From contig CAXIUP010000288.1 of NCBI GenBank assembly GCA_964035015.1, positions 219,001-283,000 on the forward strand: a stretch of DNA of 64,000 nt. Direction: 5' to 3'. Below the pieces are notes generated by a model, which was not told where the DNA came from, made no database searches, and saw only the letters and a program-made list of their open reading frames with translations. Shown in pieces: positions 22,232-32,800 of the stretch (positions are counted from its first letter, which is position 1; each line of letters starts with the position of its first letter). Made by a program: the position numbers and the translations under genes. This stretch comes from Corallium rubrum (taxonomy: Eukaryota > Cnidaria > Anthozoa > Scleralcyonacea > Coralliidae).

Positions 22232-22232
<1 letters not shown>

Positions 22233-22339
22233 CACGTCACTGTCTACTTACTTGGACGTAAAACAACTGTAACCCCCTCCCCTCCTACAAGTTTCTCCAC
22301 GGATTTAAACTTTTCACGAGAACGGTCTTGGAGACCATT

Positions 22340-22912
22340 GGGGTGCGACCCTCCTCGCCTCCTGCCCCCCCCCCTCCTCGCCCCCCCCCCCTCCTCGCTC
22401 CCCCCTCCTCGCCCCTCCTCGCTCCCCCCTCCTCGCCCCCTCCTCGCTCCCCCCTCCTGCCCCCTCCTTGATCCCCCCTCCTCGCCCCCCTCCTCGCTCC
22501 CCTCCTCACCCTCCCTCCTCCCCCTCCTCGCCCCCCTCCTCCCCCTCCTCGCCCCCCTCCTCGCCCCCTCCTTGCTCCCCCCTCCTCGCCCCCCTCCTCG
22601 CCCCCCTCCTCGCTCCCCTCCTCCTCACCCTCCCTCCTCCCCCCTCCTCGCCCCCCTCCTCCCCCCTCCTCGCCCCCCTCCTCGCCCCCCTCCTTGCTCC
22701 CCCCCCCCTCCTCGCTCCCCTCCTCACCCTCCCTCCTCCCCCTCCTCGCCCCCCTCCTCCCCCTCCTCGCCCCCCTCCTCGCCCCCTCCTCGCCCCCTCC
22801 TCGCTCCCCTCCTCCTCACCCTCCCTCCTCCCCCTCCTCGCCCCCTCCTCCCCCTCCTCGCCCCCCTCCTCGCCCCCTCCTTGCTCCCCCCTCCTCGCCC
22901 CCCTCCTCGTCA
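22340..22912. repeat. CCCCCTCCTCG-type minisatellite
   Basis: About 570 bp of nearly pure pyrimidine on the plus strand, built from variable units such as CCCCCCTCCTCG and CCCTCCTCGCT. The minus strand is almost all purine with many G runs. The proline/serine/leucine frames on plus and arginine/glycine frames on minus are by-products of the repeat and not genes. Confidence 0.9.
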
Positions 22913-23252
22913 GGTTATTGACATTATCAATGAGATCGAGTACTTAACACACCCGGGATATCTCGGGGTCACTGCGGAGATATAAATGCATTAGGCTTGT
23001 TATTGACGCGTCGTTAATTCGAGCCCTAGGAGACTTTAGTAGTATCTTATATTTAGCTACTCACTGTCTAATCCTTAAATACTGTCTAACTAAATCACTG
23101 CAATTGTCCCATAGTGTTGAAGTAAAAAGTCAAATGTGATACTTGTACAATGTGGGGTCTCGCCCGCATATTGCTACAGTTTCGTTTGGGAAGTCCTAAT
23201 TTCAGGTTATTGAGAGTAGCCAAAGAGCATCGAGAACTTGACACACCCAGTA
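22912..23252 (+). repeat. Repeat R1, copy b (rearranged)
   Basis: Shares TTATTGACGCGTCGTTAATT, CATAGTGTTGAAGTAAAAAG and CGTTTGGGAAGTC with copy a. A second piece of the unit (GTCAGGTTATTGAC, then CACACCCGGGATATCTCGG) precedes it, so two partial copies lie in tandem. Confidence 0.6.
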
Positions 23253-23257
23253 TATGA

Positions 23258-23320
23258 CACCCGGGCTTAACTACAGCGGTGAGAGGCAGCGCCCTAACAG
23301 CACACGCCACCCGTGCTTCC
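23258..23320 (-). mobile_element. 5S-derived SINE head fragment
   Basis: The reverse strand reads GGTGGCGTGTGCTGTTAGGG, CGCTGCCTCTCACCG and TTAAGCCCGGG, the head of the SINE seen whole at 51970. Only about 60 bp remain. Confidence 0.65.
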
Positions 23321-23416
23321 CTGATTTCAGATCAGCATTTGACGCTCGATAATTTCAGCGCGAATACATGCATAACACACTAAATTATAAGCCAAGGCCA
23401 GTCGACAATTTAAAGA

Positions 23417-23660
23417 AATATAATATGATATATAATATAATATAATATAATATAATATAATATAATATAATATAATATTATATAATATAATATAATATAA
23501 TATAATATAATATAATATAATATAATATAATATAATATAATATAATATAATATAATATAATACGATACGATACGATACGATACGATACGATACGATACGA
23601 TACGATACGATACGATACGATACGATACGATATCATATCATATCATATCATATCATATCA
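23417..23660. repeat. Pentanucleotide satellite: ATAAT to ACGAT to ATCAT blocks
   Basis: Three homogeneous blocks in register: TATAA units (about 23430-23561), TACGA units (about 23562-23631) and TATCA units (about 23632-23660). Each block differs from the next by one or two positions of the 5-bp unit. Confidence 0.95.
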
Positions 23661-23686
23661 TATGATATATGTATAGACTTATAGAC

Positions 23687-23855
23687 TTATATCACGATTG
23701 AGGAGGTTTTCGAACAAGGTTTCGTCAATTTCGAAGAGTTTCGATCAAGATTTTTCGAGTTATATCCACAAGTTTTATCTAATTATTTATTCACGGGATA
23801 TAACCTGTATATATCCCGCGGCACATCAAAGAAAATCGACTCAATCGTGATATAA
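23687..23855. mobile_element. 169-bp MITE with 16-bp perfect TIRs
   Basis: TTATATCACGATTGAG (23687-23702) and its exact reverse (23840-23855). It lies between two pentanucleotide arrays. Non-coding. Confidence 0.8.
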
Positions 23856-23857
23856 GA

Positions 23858-23953
23858 TATGATATATGATATGATATGATATGATATGGTATGATATGAT
23901 ATGATATGATATGATATGATATGATATGATATGATATGATATAATATAATATA
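23858..23953. repeat. (ATGAT)n pentanucleotide array
   Basis: About 17 units of ATGAT with one ATGGT variant, ending in three ATAAT units. Confidence 0.95.
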
Positions 23954-24660
23954 GAGGGTCCCCTGTACTTGTCGCGTGAAGCGTGATTGGGTTATTTTAC
24001 TGATCGATGATTTTTTTAATCCGTGATTCGTGATCGTAAGGTTTCAAATCTTTTTACGTGCACGTGAAAGTAACTTTTGATTTAACCGTGACCCATGAAT
24101 GAAGGCTAGAATTAAACGTGATTCGTGAATCGTCTGTTTTGCGTGAACAGTTTTTTTAGGATTTATGGAATTTCTGTTGTTTGCCTTGTCTGTCTTCGAA
24201 CAGTTGAACACCGGAATAGCATGTACTTGATATTTTACGCTAGCTATTTACAGATTATTTTGATAGTATTTTACTCTGACTAACTCCAGTACTCGTCAAA
24301 CGGAGACCTTCAGGCTTCAGAGTGTTGAGACAAAGATAATAAAAAGCGACGCCAGGCGTAATTTTGCATGATCGCAGTGTTTACAGACCTTTACAAAGGA
24401 CTACAAGGACATAAAGAAATCTTTCAAACTTGCTGCATCCTTCTGAGATTGAAGAGAAAGACTTCGAGAATGCGAAATATTATTAATCAGTCAGATGATG
24501 CGAAATATTAATCCGTGAATTTCTTTTGTATTTTTACGTGAATCGTGATTGCCTCGATTTTTGTGTGAACGTGAAAGAGTTTTTGCGATTTTTCGTGACT
24601 CGTGAAAAGACTAAATGTTTTTACGTGAATGCATTTTGTGAAGGGGTATAGGGGACCCTC
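23954..24660. mobile_element. 707-bp non-autonomous element with GAGGGTCCCCT ends
   Basis: GAGGGTCCCCT (23954-23964) and its exact reverse (24650-24660). Both flanks are AATATA-like, so a target duplication cannot be separated from the array. The body has many CGTGATTCGTGAATCG-like motifs in both orientations near both ends, as expected for subterminal transposase sites. Non-coding. Confidence 0.7.
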
Positions 24661-24850
24661 AATATAATATATTATAAAATAAGGTGCCTTCTACGCACGC
24701 TCTGATTGGCTGGGCTCCGTGCATTTATAAGAGAACAGAGATCATGAATGACGTAAAATGGCGTAGAATGGCGTCAGCCCGGCAAAAGCCCGCCAAAATT
24801 CCAAAACTACCTCACTTTTAGTTTGATTTTTCTTCCTCTTATTTTATAAA

Positions 24851-24992
24851 ACAAATAAAACATACCGCTCCTGTGCATATGTACTCTTATAAAGGTACGT
24901 TTGACGTCATTTGAACACGAAAGAAGTGTAAAAATGACGTCAAACGTGCCTTTATATGAGTACATATGCACGGAGCTTTATGTTTTATTTGT
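24851..24992. repeat. Foldback element with TGACGTCA arms
   Basis: Arms 24851-24909 and 24935-24992 pair over about 58 bp with few mismatches. Each arm contains TGACGTCA, the palindromic cAMP-response-element consensus. Likely a MITE. Any regulatory role is speculation. Confidence 0.6.
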
Positions 24993-25256
24993 TAAATAAT
25001 ATAATATAATGTAATGTAATGTAATGTAATGTAATGTAATGTAATGTAATGTAATGTAATGTAATGTAGTGTAGTGTAGTGTAGTGTAGTGTAGTGTAGT
25101 GTAGTGTAGTGTAGTGTAGTGTAGTGTAGTGTAGTGTAGTGTAGTGTAGTGTAGTGTAGTGTAGTGTAGTGTAGTGTAGTGTAGTGTAGTGTAGTGTAGT
25201 GTAGTGTAGTGTAGTGTAGTGTAGTGTAGTGTAGTGTAGTGTAATGTAATATAATC
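24993..25256. repeat. (GTAAT)n then (GTAGT)n pentanucleotide array
   Basis: About 13 GTAAT units pass into about 35 GTAGT units and back to GTAAT. The long HYTTL and similar minus-strand frames are products of the repeat. Confidence 0.95.
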
Positions 25257-25350
25257 ATAATAGCCACAAAGTGCACAGAGTTGCCTGTGGAGTAGGCTAA
25301 AGGTTGTTGTCACATTTGAGGCAGCACTTCACTTGCGATAGTAACTTCTA

Positions 25351-25470
25351 GTATAATATTATATGATATATGATATGATATGATATGATATGATATGATA
25401 TGATATGATATGATATGATATGATATGATTTGATATGATAGATATAATATGATATGATATAATATAATAT
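25351..25470. repeat. (ATGAT)n pentanucleotide array
   Basis: About 20 units, flanked by ATAAT units. Same family as 23858-23953. Confidence 0.95.
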
Positions 25471-25643
25471 AAAACACAATCCGAAGACGAATATCTTGAA
25501 AAACCCAAGATATGGATTAACGCAAGACAAAGATGAAACGGTTATATTTCGACTTTATTTCGAAGTATAACCTTTTCAAATTTGTCTTGCCTTAATCTAT
25601 ATGTTGCATGGTTTTGAAGATGTTCGTCTTCGGATTGTGTTAT
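25471..25643. mobile_element. 173-bp full-length foldback MITE
   Basis: AACACAATCCGAAGACGAA at the left and its reverse at the right. Pairing continues inward through AAGACAAA/TTTGTCTT and GGTTATA/TATAACC, so nearly the whole element can fold on itself. Confidence 0.75.
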
Positions 25644-26049
25644 ATAATACACTATATTATAGTGTGTTTAAAACACAGAATGTCGCTCTGATTGTATCAG
25701 TTCAGATCAATAGTCAGCGCTCGATTCAGCGCGAACACATTCACAACACACTATAAACACAGGATATCGCTCTGATTGTATTTCTTGTTGTACTACCAAA
25801 ACAGTTGATTTCTCGTCGGGCCCTGTAATCACGTAAGTGAAGGGGATTGGATTAATGCGGTCTTTACGTCAAGTGTGTTTTGCATGGTTCTTCAGTTCTA
25901 TATTATGGTAGCGTTCGATGTTGCATCGAAAAGACGTAAATACTACTGTGGGAAGCCTCTGTCACTTGAACTACGAGACAGCATTATCGATGACATAGTT
26001 CACCATTTACATCCTGTACATATAAGGCGTTGATTTGCAAGATTTTTTT
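25644..26049. other. Gene-free repeat debris
   Basis: The motif TCGCTCTGATTGTAT occurs twice (about 25683 and 25767). GAACACATTCACAACACAC at about 25730 resembles 23355-23385. No gene recognised. Confidence 0.4.
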
Positions 26050-26103
26050 AACGATCGAAACGTCTTTGTTTACTCTCTCACGTGATTACATTCTTTTGTG
26101 TTA
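26050..26103 (+). repeat. Repeat R1, copy d (left fragment)
   Basis: CGTCTTTGTTTACTCTCTCA, then CGTGATTACATTC and TTGTGTTA. This is the start of R1 up to the TTA where the transposon at 26104 inserted. It continues at 27826. Confidence 0.6.
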
Positions 26104-26354
26104 GGGCCTGTTCATATGATCTCGGTAACCGAGATGCCCCGGTAAGCGAGACGAAATATTTCACGCGTTCATATGGCAATTTCAATCCCGCCTACCGATG
26201 ACATTTAAGTGTATAATATAAGTTACTAAAATTAGCACGCCGAGAAATTCCCACGATTTGGCAAAATATCTAATATTCGCGATTTTGTTGTTTTAATGGG
26301 TTGGTTTGGGTAAAAAATCGTTGTTTTAACAACAAATTTGTTATTTGTCTGTAA

Positions 26355-27155
26355 ATAAATACTGATATTGAAATTGCAGTAAATTCTGATTTAGAAAACC
26401 TTAGGAAATGGTTGATGGTCAATAAACTTAGCTTAAATGTTGCTAAAACTGAATTTATATTAATTGGCTCAAAACCAAAGATAAAATGTACTTTAAATGC
26501 TCCCCCAAATATTGTCATTGAAAATAAACCAATTAAACAAGTTTATGAATGCAAAACGCTTGGAGTAACAATTGACCAGCATTTGTCTTGGAGGAGTAAT
26601 ACTGAAAATATTTGCAAGAAAATAACAGCAGGAATTTCTGCTCTCCGTTGTGTCAAACCTTTTGTTGATAAAGATACACTTATTTCCATATATAATGCAA
26701 TTGTTCGCCCATACTTCGATTATTGTTGTGAAGTATGGGATGTGTTTGGCGAGACACAATCGAAACGACTCCAAAAACTACAAAATAGAGCTGCTCGAAT
26801 TATCACGAACATGAGCAACGATATTGATCATTCTATTGCTTTACATGCCTTGGGCTGGGAGTCACTAAAGATGATGAGAAAAAAGGCAAAAGCCAAAATG
26901 ATGTTTAAAATTTTAAATAGAGCGGGTCCTGAGTCACTCACTGACCTTTTTACTTATAAAAGCGAGATGACAAACTATAAACTTCGTGACATTTCAAGTA
27001 GTCTTTGTTTACCACTACCACGAACTAATAATATGAAAAATAGTTTCATGTATGATGGTGCTCATCTATGGAACTCTATTCCAAAAGAGCTTAGGGAGAG
27101 CAAATCCCTTTCATGTTTTCAAAAGAAAATTGCTACTCACATTTTTCAATCGTGA
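26355..27155 (+). CDS. 5'-truncated LINE: ORF2 C-terminal RT part
   Basis: Open frame of 266 codons starting at the truncation point (INTDIEIAVNSDLENLRKW). It contains the RT palm-thumb region: NVAKTEFILIGS, CKTLGVTIDQHLSWRSN, IVRPYFDYCCEVW, LQKLQNRAARII and the final LWNSIPKELRES tail common to CR1/L2/Jockey-like LINEs. The catalytic YADD part and endonuclease are absent, as expected for a 5' truncation during target-primed insertion. The frame ends at 27155 with no internal stops, so the copy is fairly recent. It lies between GTCTGTAAA and AATTCGATAAAA of the host transposon, which are adjacent in the uninterrupted copy at 28672-29079. Confidence 0.8.
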   Translation: MNTDIEIAVNSDLENLRKWLMVNKLSLNVAKTEFILIGSKPKIKCTLNAPPNIVIENKPIKQVYECKTLGVTIDQHLSWRSNTENICKKITAGISALRCVKPFVDKDTLISIYNAIVRPYFDYCCEVWDVFGETQSKRLQKLQNRAARIITNMSNDIDHSIALHALGWESLKMMRKKAKAKMMFKILNRAGPESLTDLFTYKSEMTNYKLRDISSSLCLPLPRTNNMKNSFMYDGAHLWNSIPKELRESKSLSCFQKKIATHIFQS

Positions 27156-27568
27156 AAATATTAACCTTGTAAATAGATTACCCATTAATTATATATTTCC
27201 TATTTTGACACTATATCTCATATTTTGTAGATAACTTTAAACATTAATTGTACTATTTTGACACTATACTTCATATTTTGTAGATAACTTTAAACATTGT
27301 ACTATTTTGACACTATACTTCGTATTTTGTAAATAACTTTAAATATTTAATTCCTTGAAAGTTTTCATGGCAATAAGGTAGTGTAAATGAGTTTTGTGGA
27401 AGCACCACGTAAGGTATTTAGTAAAGAAATATTTTGCGTGGTGTTTCCGCAGAGCTTATTTATATAACTTTAAATATTATACTTATGTAATTTCTTTTTA
27501 CACGCCCCCTGTGGAAATCAGCTTCGGTTGACGGGGTTAGCGTGGCTAAATAAAGTTCTTCTATCTAT
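27156..27568 (+). mobile_element. LINE 3' UTR
   Basis: Has tandem ACTATTTTGACACTATA(C/T)T units at 27205-27325 and ends CTAAATAAAGTTCTTCTATC, a LINE-type 3' end with a short CTAT-like tail. Confidence 0.65.
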
Positions 27569-27825
27569 AAATTCGATAAAAATCGTCGAATCAAAGCGAA
27601 AAATTCCAAATTTGTGTTTCTTGACTTTACCTCGTTAAGCGTGTTCATATGCGAAAATTTTCATCCCGCCTACCTATGGTCTCGGCAAAATCTGCCGAGA
27701 TCTCGGTAGGCGGGCCAGCCCGCGAGCTCATATGACGCAATGCAAATTTTAATAGGAAAATAACTACGAGGCGAGATCCCCAGTAAGCGGGACATCTCGC
27801 TTACCGGGATCATATGAACAGGCCT

Positions 27826-27880
27826 TTATAGGCTTGTTATTGACGCATCGTTATTTTGAGCCCGATGAGCACTTACCCTG
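27826..27880 (+). repeat. Repeat R1, copy d (right fragment)
   Basis: GGCTTGTTATTGACGCATCG continues the R1 copy interrupted by the transposon at 26104-27825. Confidence 0.55.
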
Positions 27881-28113
27881 ACAACCTAAAAGTTGAATAG
27901 TTGATGTAAAAACTATTTAATTGATATATTGTATTATTTTTGTGTTATACTGTATATTGTGCCACGTTAATTCATTGCTGAGACCATCTGAGCAGTGAGT
28001 GGTTTTTGAGGTGGATGGGAAGGAGGGAAACACCTTCCAAACAAACAAAACTTCGATAGGAAGTCAAACTCGTTGTCTCACTGTTACAGTTAAAGGCACA
28101 GTGTCAGGTGTGA

Positions 28114-28391
28114 TATTTCATAAACGAGTGAGAGTGTTGTACCAGGGGTTACAAACACAACAGGACAATGAAAATCACGAGGGGTAATTTTCATTGTTCT
28201 CGAGTGTTTGTAAATCATGGGAGAATAATGAAAATCACGAGGCTGAAAGCCGAATGAGTTTTATTGTTTTCGAATGGTTTATAAACACGAGAGAACATTG
28301 AAAATTACGAGGTAATAGGCCGAGTGATTTTTGTTGTTCTCGAGTGTTTGCAACCCCTGGTAAAACACGATATACACAAGTTTATGAAATA
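28114..28391. mobile_element. Foldback element with repeated AATGAAAATCACGAGG
   Basis: TATTTCATAAAC at the left and GTTTATGAAATA at the right. The arms also share ACCAGGGGTT and CAAACAC with its reverse. Inside, a unit of about 70 bp containing GAAAATCACGAGG and CTCGAGTGTTTG is repeated about three times. Non-coding. Confidence 0.65.
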
Positions 28392-28535
28392 GCTTCTCAA
28401 TTATGCATGTTGGACTAGAAATGTGGTACTAAACGGTTCTTTGTTTGTGCCGTTTATTATCTGATTTCTTAATTATGAATTCAGTTTGCGCGACCTTTAC
28501 TGGGTTTGAAATCTCATACATGACCAAATGCCTTG

Positions 28536-28641
28536 CGTTTACACGATACCGGCACAAAAATAACATGAAATATTATATGCTGTATTTGCATACCGGCATG
28601 ATTTTGTTCCGTTTTCAAATTGTACCGGCATCGTGTAAACG
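28536..28641. mobile_element. 106-bp MITE with ACCGGCAC ends
   Basis: CGTTTACACGATACCGGCAC and the reverse GTACCGGCATCGTGTAAACG. An extra CATACCGGCATG lies inside. Non-coding, hAT-like in style. Confidence 0.65.
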
Positions 28642-28671
28642 GGGTCTTAGACAGCTGTTCTGAATCGTACT

Positions 28672-29079
28672 GGGGATCTCGCCCCGTAGTTATTTTCCTA
28701 TTAACATTTGCATTGCGTTCATATGACCAAGGTAGGCGGGATGAAAATTTTCCCATATGAACACGCCATTCCGCTTAACGGGGTAAAGTCAAGAAACACA
28801 AATTTGGAATTTTTATCGAATTTTATGGTTCCTTTACAGACAAATAACAAATTTGTTGTTAAAACAACGATTTTTTACCCAAACGAACCCATTAAAACAA
28901 CAAAATCGCGAATATTAGATATTTTGCCAAATCGTGGGAATTTCTCGGCGTGCTAATTTTAGTAACTTATACACTTAAATGTCATCGGTAGGCCGGGATG
29001 AAATTGCCATATGAACGCGTGAAATATTTCGTCTCGCTTACCGGGGCATCTCGCTTACCGGGATCATATGAACACCCCC
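28672..29079. mobile_element. Second copy of the 26104 TIR transposon, inverted and without the LINE
   Basis: Runs in reverse relative to the first copy. The segment across AACAAATTTGTTGTTAAAAC and TTTACAGACAAATAAC is uninterrupted, which fixes the LINE insertion point in the first copy. The right end reads GATCATATGAACACCCCC and is followed by TAA. The left end is truncated within the terminal repeat. Confidence 0.7.
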
Positions 29080-29116
29080 TAACCTTAGACGAGCAACTTC
29101 CAGTCAAACATGTCAG

Positions 29117-29118
<2 letters not shown>

Positions 29119-29180
<62 letters not shown>
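29119..29180. repeat. (AT)n microsatellite
   Basis: About 31 AT units next to a hairpin element. Confidence 0.95.
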
Positions 29181-29185
<5 letters not shown>

Positions 29186-29282
29186 CGCTTACCTCAAAAG
29201 TCTGCTACAGGCTGTTTCATCTAAAAAAGAATCTTGAAAAGAATGAAAAAGCCTGTAGCAGACTTTTGAGGTAAGCGAAAAT
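29181..29282. repeat. Perfect 33-bp-arm hairpin
   Basis: Arms 29181-29213 and 29250-29282 are exact inverted copies (core CTTACCTCAAAAGTCTGCTA) around a 36-bp loop. AT repeats lie on both sides (29119 and 29346). Likely a tiny foldback element. Confidence 0.8.
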
Positions 29283-29345
29283 CTATATTTGCTCTAACTA
29301 TATGTTATCGAGCACTCTTTGCGTTTCGTAGACCAAAACCCACAC

Positions 29346-29408
<63 letters not shown>
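29346..29408. repeat. (AT)n microsatellite
   Basis: About 31 AT units. Confidence 0.95.
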
Positions 29409-29409
<1 letters not shown>

Positions 29410-29430
29410 TGTATTTATATAGTTATATAG

Positions 29431-29600
29431 TTAGTCTCAACTGTGTCGTATGGTAGCTGATAGAGCGCCTTTGATATGCCTGACCTGAATTTGTCTGGGA
29501 ATTTTTTCAAATTAGCGTCCTAGTAACACTCGTAAGGAGCGATTGCAGAAACGCTGTTCAACCGTTATTTACGAACTTCCTGCAAAAATGCTGACTATGA
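29431..29600 (+). mobile_element. 5S-SINE tail fragment
   Basis: TGTGTCGTATGGTAGCTGAT to CTGCAAAAATGCTGACTAT matches the tail of the SINE at 7054. The 5S head is missing. Confidence 0.65.
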
Positions 29601-29626
29601 TAATTGACAATAATCGACAATATAAC

Positions 29627-29848
29627 AAAACGTCTTTGTTTACGTCTCCCGCGTGATTACATTCCTTTGTGTTAGGCTTGTTATTGACGCGTCGTTAATT
29701 TCGAGCCTTTCACTGTCTAATCCTCAAATACTGTCTAACTAAATCACTGCAATTGCCCCATAGTGTTGAAGTAAAAAGTCAAATGTGATACTTGTACAGT
29801 GTGGGGTCTCGCCCGCATATTGCTACAGTTCCGTTTGGGAAGTCCTAA
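29627..29848 (+). repeat. Repeat R1, copy c (left part)
   Basis: AACAAAACGTCTTTGTTTAC to CGTTTGGGAAGTCCTAA, colinear with copy a at 9580-9829. It is interrupted at TAA (29846-29848) by the 3.4-kb element and resumes at 33235. Confidence 0.75.
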
Positions 29849-32800
29849 TGCGGGTATCAGCGGCTTTCCCGAGGGGACGACCCCCGGGCAACCCACGGGC
29901 ATGGCACGGGATTTGTTTTAAAATCACGCCCCAGAGACAGGGGATTTAGCCTACTTTTGTATTTTGTCAAATTACCCCAGGGGACATACCCCCGGGATTT
30001 GCACATCTCCTGCTGTTACATGGGTCAGCGGTGATTCGTCGAGAAATGCTTCAAAGAATTAAGCAATCTCGCGCTTGGAGCGTTTTGTGAATATCAGTAA
30101 TGACTAAAAGTGGGTTTTTTTGTACGAGCAGCTATTAAAAAAGTGGTCATTTTAATAGCCTAATTGCACACTGTACTTTATTGATATTAATATATATTGT
30201 TGTCGTTGTGGTCAGTAAATTAGGTGTAATAAATCAAAGGTTTAATATGTGAAACACTTTGTAGTAATTAAATTTCTTTATTAAACTGGCTTTTCTTCGA
30301 GTTTTGAAGCTTTCTTGTGTACTTTCTATTAACACAATTGCATTTTCTTTGCAAATGACCATTGGAAAATCTCCTTTTGGAAAACATTGTTTCCCAAATT
30401 TCCTCCAGGGGGTGGGGGTATTTGTCACAATATTTCCCCCCAACCCAGAGGAGACCGGACAGCTGTCATGTGATTGTCACGTGATATTGTCGACCAATGA
30501 AATTGCGCTATTTTCTTATCGTTGATCGGCTGAAAATTTTGCATTCGACTTAGAATACCGAATATTACGCTGTTGTCATTCATTTTTTTCTTTAAAAAAG
30601 CAGTGATATCGTTTCATATATTGTTGGACTATCCATATCTGCAGGATTTTGCAAGGTAAATGTATTTTTTCTACTTTGTTTTGATCGTTTATGTGGGTCG
30701 CGTCGCGCTAAGCGAAGACCCCACTTCCGGTTTATCAGCAATCTTCAAAGCAAAAAATCTCGAATTCCCATGGTTCGAATTCTCTAATTTTTGCGGATTA
30801 AGTTGAAGGAATGTCTAATCTTGGATTCTATCCGGGCGCCCCCCCCCCCTCGCCCCCGGAACCGTTTTCGAGATATTCGCCGTTGAACCGACCGTGGTAT
30901 TTCGGCATTTGCTAAGATGGCGCCTAATAATTTAAGAGAGCCTCTCGCCATTAAAGCTTGTTTTTTTCTCAAGAATTTTGGAAGTTTCGTAATCTTTCGA
31001 GCTTTATTCTTTAGAGTAAGTCTAGAATGAGTGGTGGGCAATTATTAAAGAGTAAAATTTGGTATTTGTCTGTTTTTATTGTCCAAAACGCTGACGTCGC
31101 TGTATAAAAACACCATCATTCTGGAAAAATTGTATACATACTAGGCCCGCATACATTCTGTAAATATTATTTAACTTTCTTAAAGATCTCCTATATAGGC
31201 CTGATATGTATAGATATTTATGACAGCAGTATGATTATTAAGATTGATGTGTGGATTATTTGTAGTTTATTATTGGTCATTGTTATTGTGAGTAATATAT
31301 TGTAGTTGTAGTATTTTTTTATTTTTTGCTAATTTGTTATAATTTGTTGTTGTTCGTATTGTTTTTCAGTATATAAATATTTATTATCCCTTTCACCCCC
31401 CAGGAAGCAAGCTGATGGGGTGGGAGAAGTAAATGATGTGGGTGGGGTGGGGTGTGGCATGTGCCCTGTGTCCACCCCTTGGTTTGTACACCCATGAAGT
31501 GAATGCAATAGTTAGGCATGGCTGTACAGTCAACTCTTAAGACATGAAAGAGTTAATAATAACTCCATTGTATTTTTTTACAGGAAGTGAAGAGATACAG
31601 CACAGATGTCAGACCAATCTGAACAGGATTTTTACAATGATAAATTCATGGATTTTCTTTTACTAAAAAACATCATTCAAATAATATATAGTTTGAAGTT
31701 TTGCATGTTGTCATGTATAATTACATAAGGCAATGCATAATAATTGTGGACATAACTATTAAAGTTTTAACACAGAAGTACTGTCTAATGCATATTATTA
31801 TACAATCCAAATGCTGGGTCTCAAAGCCTAATTAAATACCTGGATATTATTCATCCCTTTGCCTTTGAGTGCTACTGGCTATCTGCATGTACATACTGAT
31901 AAACAGTGACTATGTCTAAGACAGATGCCTGGATATTATTCATCACCCTGCTACTGCATGTACAGTACCTACAGTGAACTATGTCTAAGACAGACACCTT
32001 TGGGCTGGACTTTGTCTGTCTTATAGTTCATTCACATGTCTAAATACAGTAACATTTCTGATGCCCTCTCTGAATGTTTTCTTGGCAGGGGGGGGGGGGG
32101 GGGGAGGTTGCTTCACTGCAAAAATGTTGGACCAATGTTAAAATGTTAACAGTACCCCTGATTGAATACCTGTATCAGTGTCAATACATTGGTGCTTTAG
32201 AAGTAACCAAGATCAATATTGAGACAAAACATTTTAATTTTATTTAAGTTCCTTATTTACATATATATGGAGGATACAGGAAATATTGTAAACTTTGAAC
32301 ATTTGACCAGTCCAGTTATACCAAATTTATCAATAGATTCTGGAGGCAATCCAATAAAGTATCTCGATTTTCAATTCATCTTAATTATGAAGAAAAATAC
32401 AAGATTGTTATTGAATAATAAATTTTAAGCTAGCTTTATTCACAATTTTATAAAATTTGGGATACAAGTACAGTAAATATAAAAGAAAACAAGACTGTTA
32501 AAAAATCGGGGAAAAACCCCAAGGATGATAGTTGTATCTAATGATCCCGATAATTGCTACACACAACAGTTATAGAAGTTTACAGTAATACTGCAGAATG
32601 CAAGACATTAAACCACGGAAAATGCATCATAAGGTTTATAGAATGGGAAAAATTTGAGAGGGAAATCATTAACCACTAAACAACAAATAATGTTGATTTC
32701 TCACCTCACGCTTTTCTCCAGTTGTAACGAATCACAAGTTGCACAGTACAACCAAATCCTTGTTTGTTGTAAACATCTAGTTCGTTTCTGATTTGTTCCA

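Larger units (their letters stand above)
26104..27825. mobile_element. TIR transposon with TTA TSD, carrying a nested LINE
   Basis: Left end GGGCCTGTTCATATGATC and right end GATCATATGAACAGGCCT are inverted. TTA lies at both borders (26101-26103 and 27826-27828). The unoccupied version of the site is seen at about 29672 (TTGTGTTAGGCTTGTTATTG). Inner CTCGCTTACCGGG motifs repeat near both ends. Without the LINE it is about 0.5 kb and non-coding. Possibly Harbinger-like by TSD size. Confidence 0.7.

Noticed and set aside
22338-22985. Proline-rich 215-residue protein
   Set aside because: By-product of the C/T minisatellite; other frames on both strands are also open.
24978-25313. HYTTL repeat protein
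   Set aside because: By-product of the pentanucleotide array.
30784-31041. Basic 85-residue minus-strand protein inside the 3.4-kb element
   Set aside because: Low-complexity with a C-run in the middle; no domain. Not enough to call.
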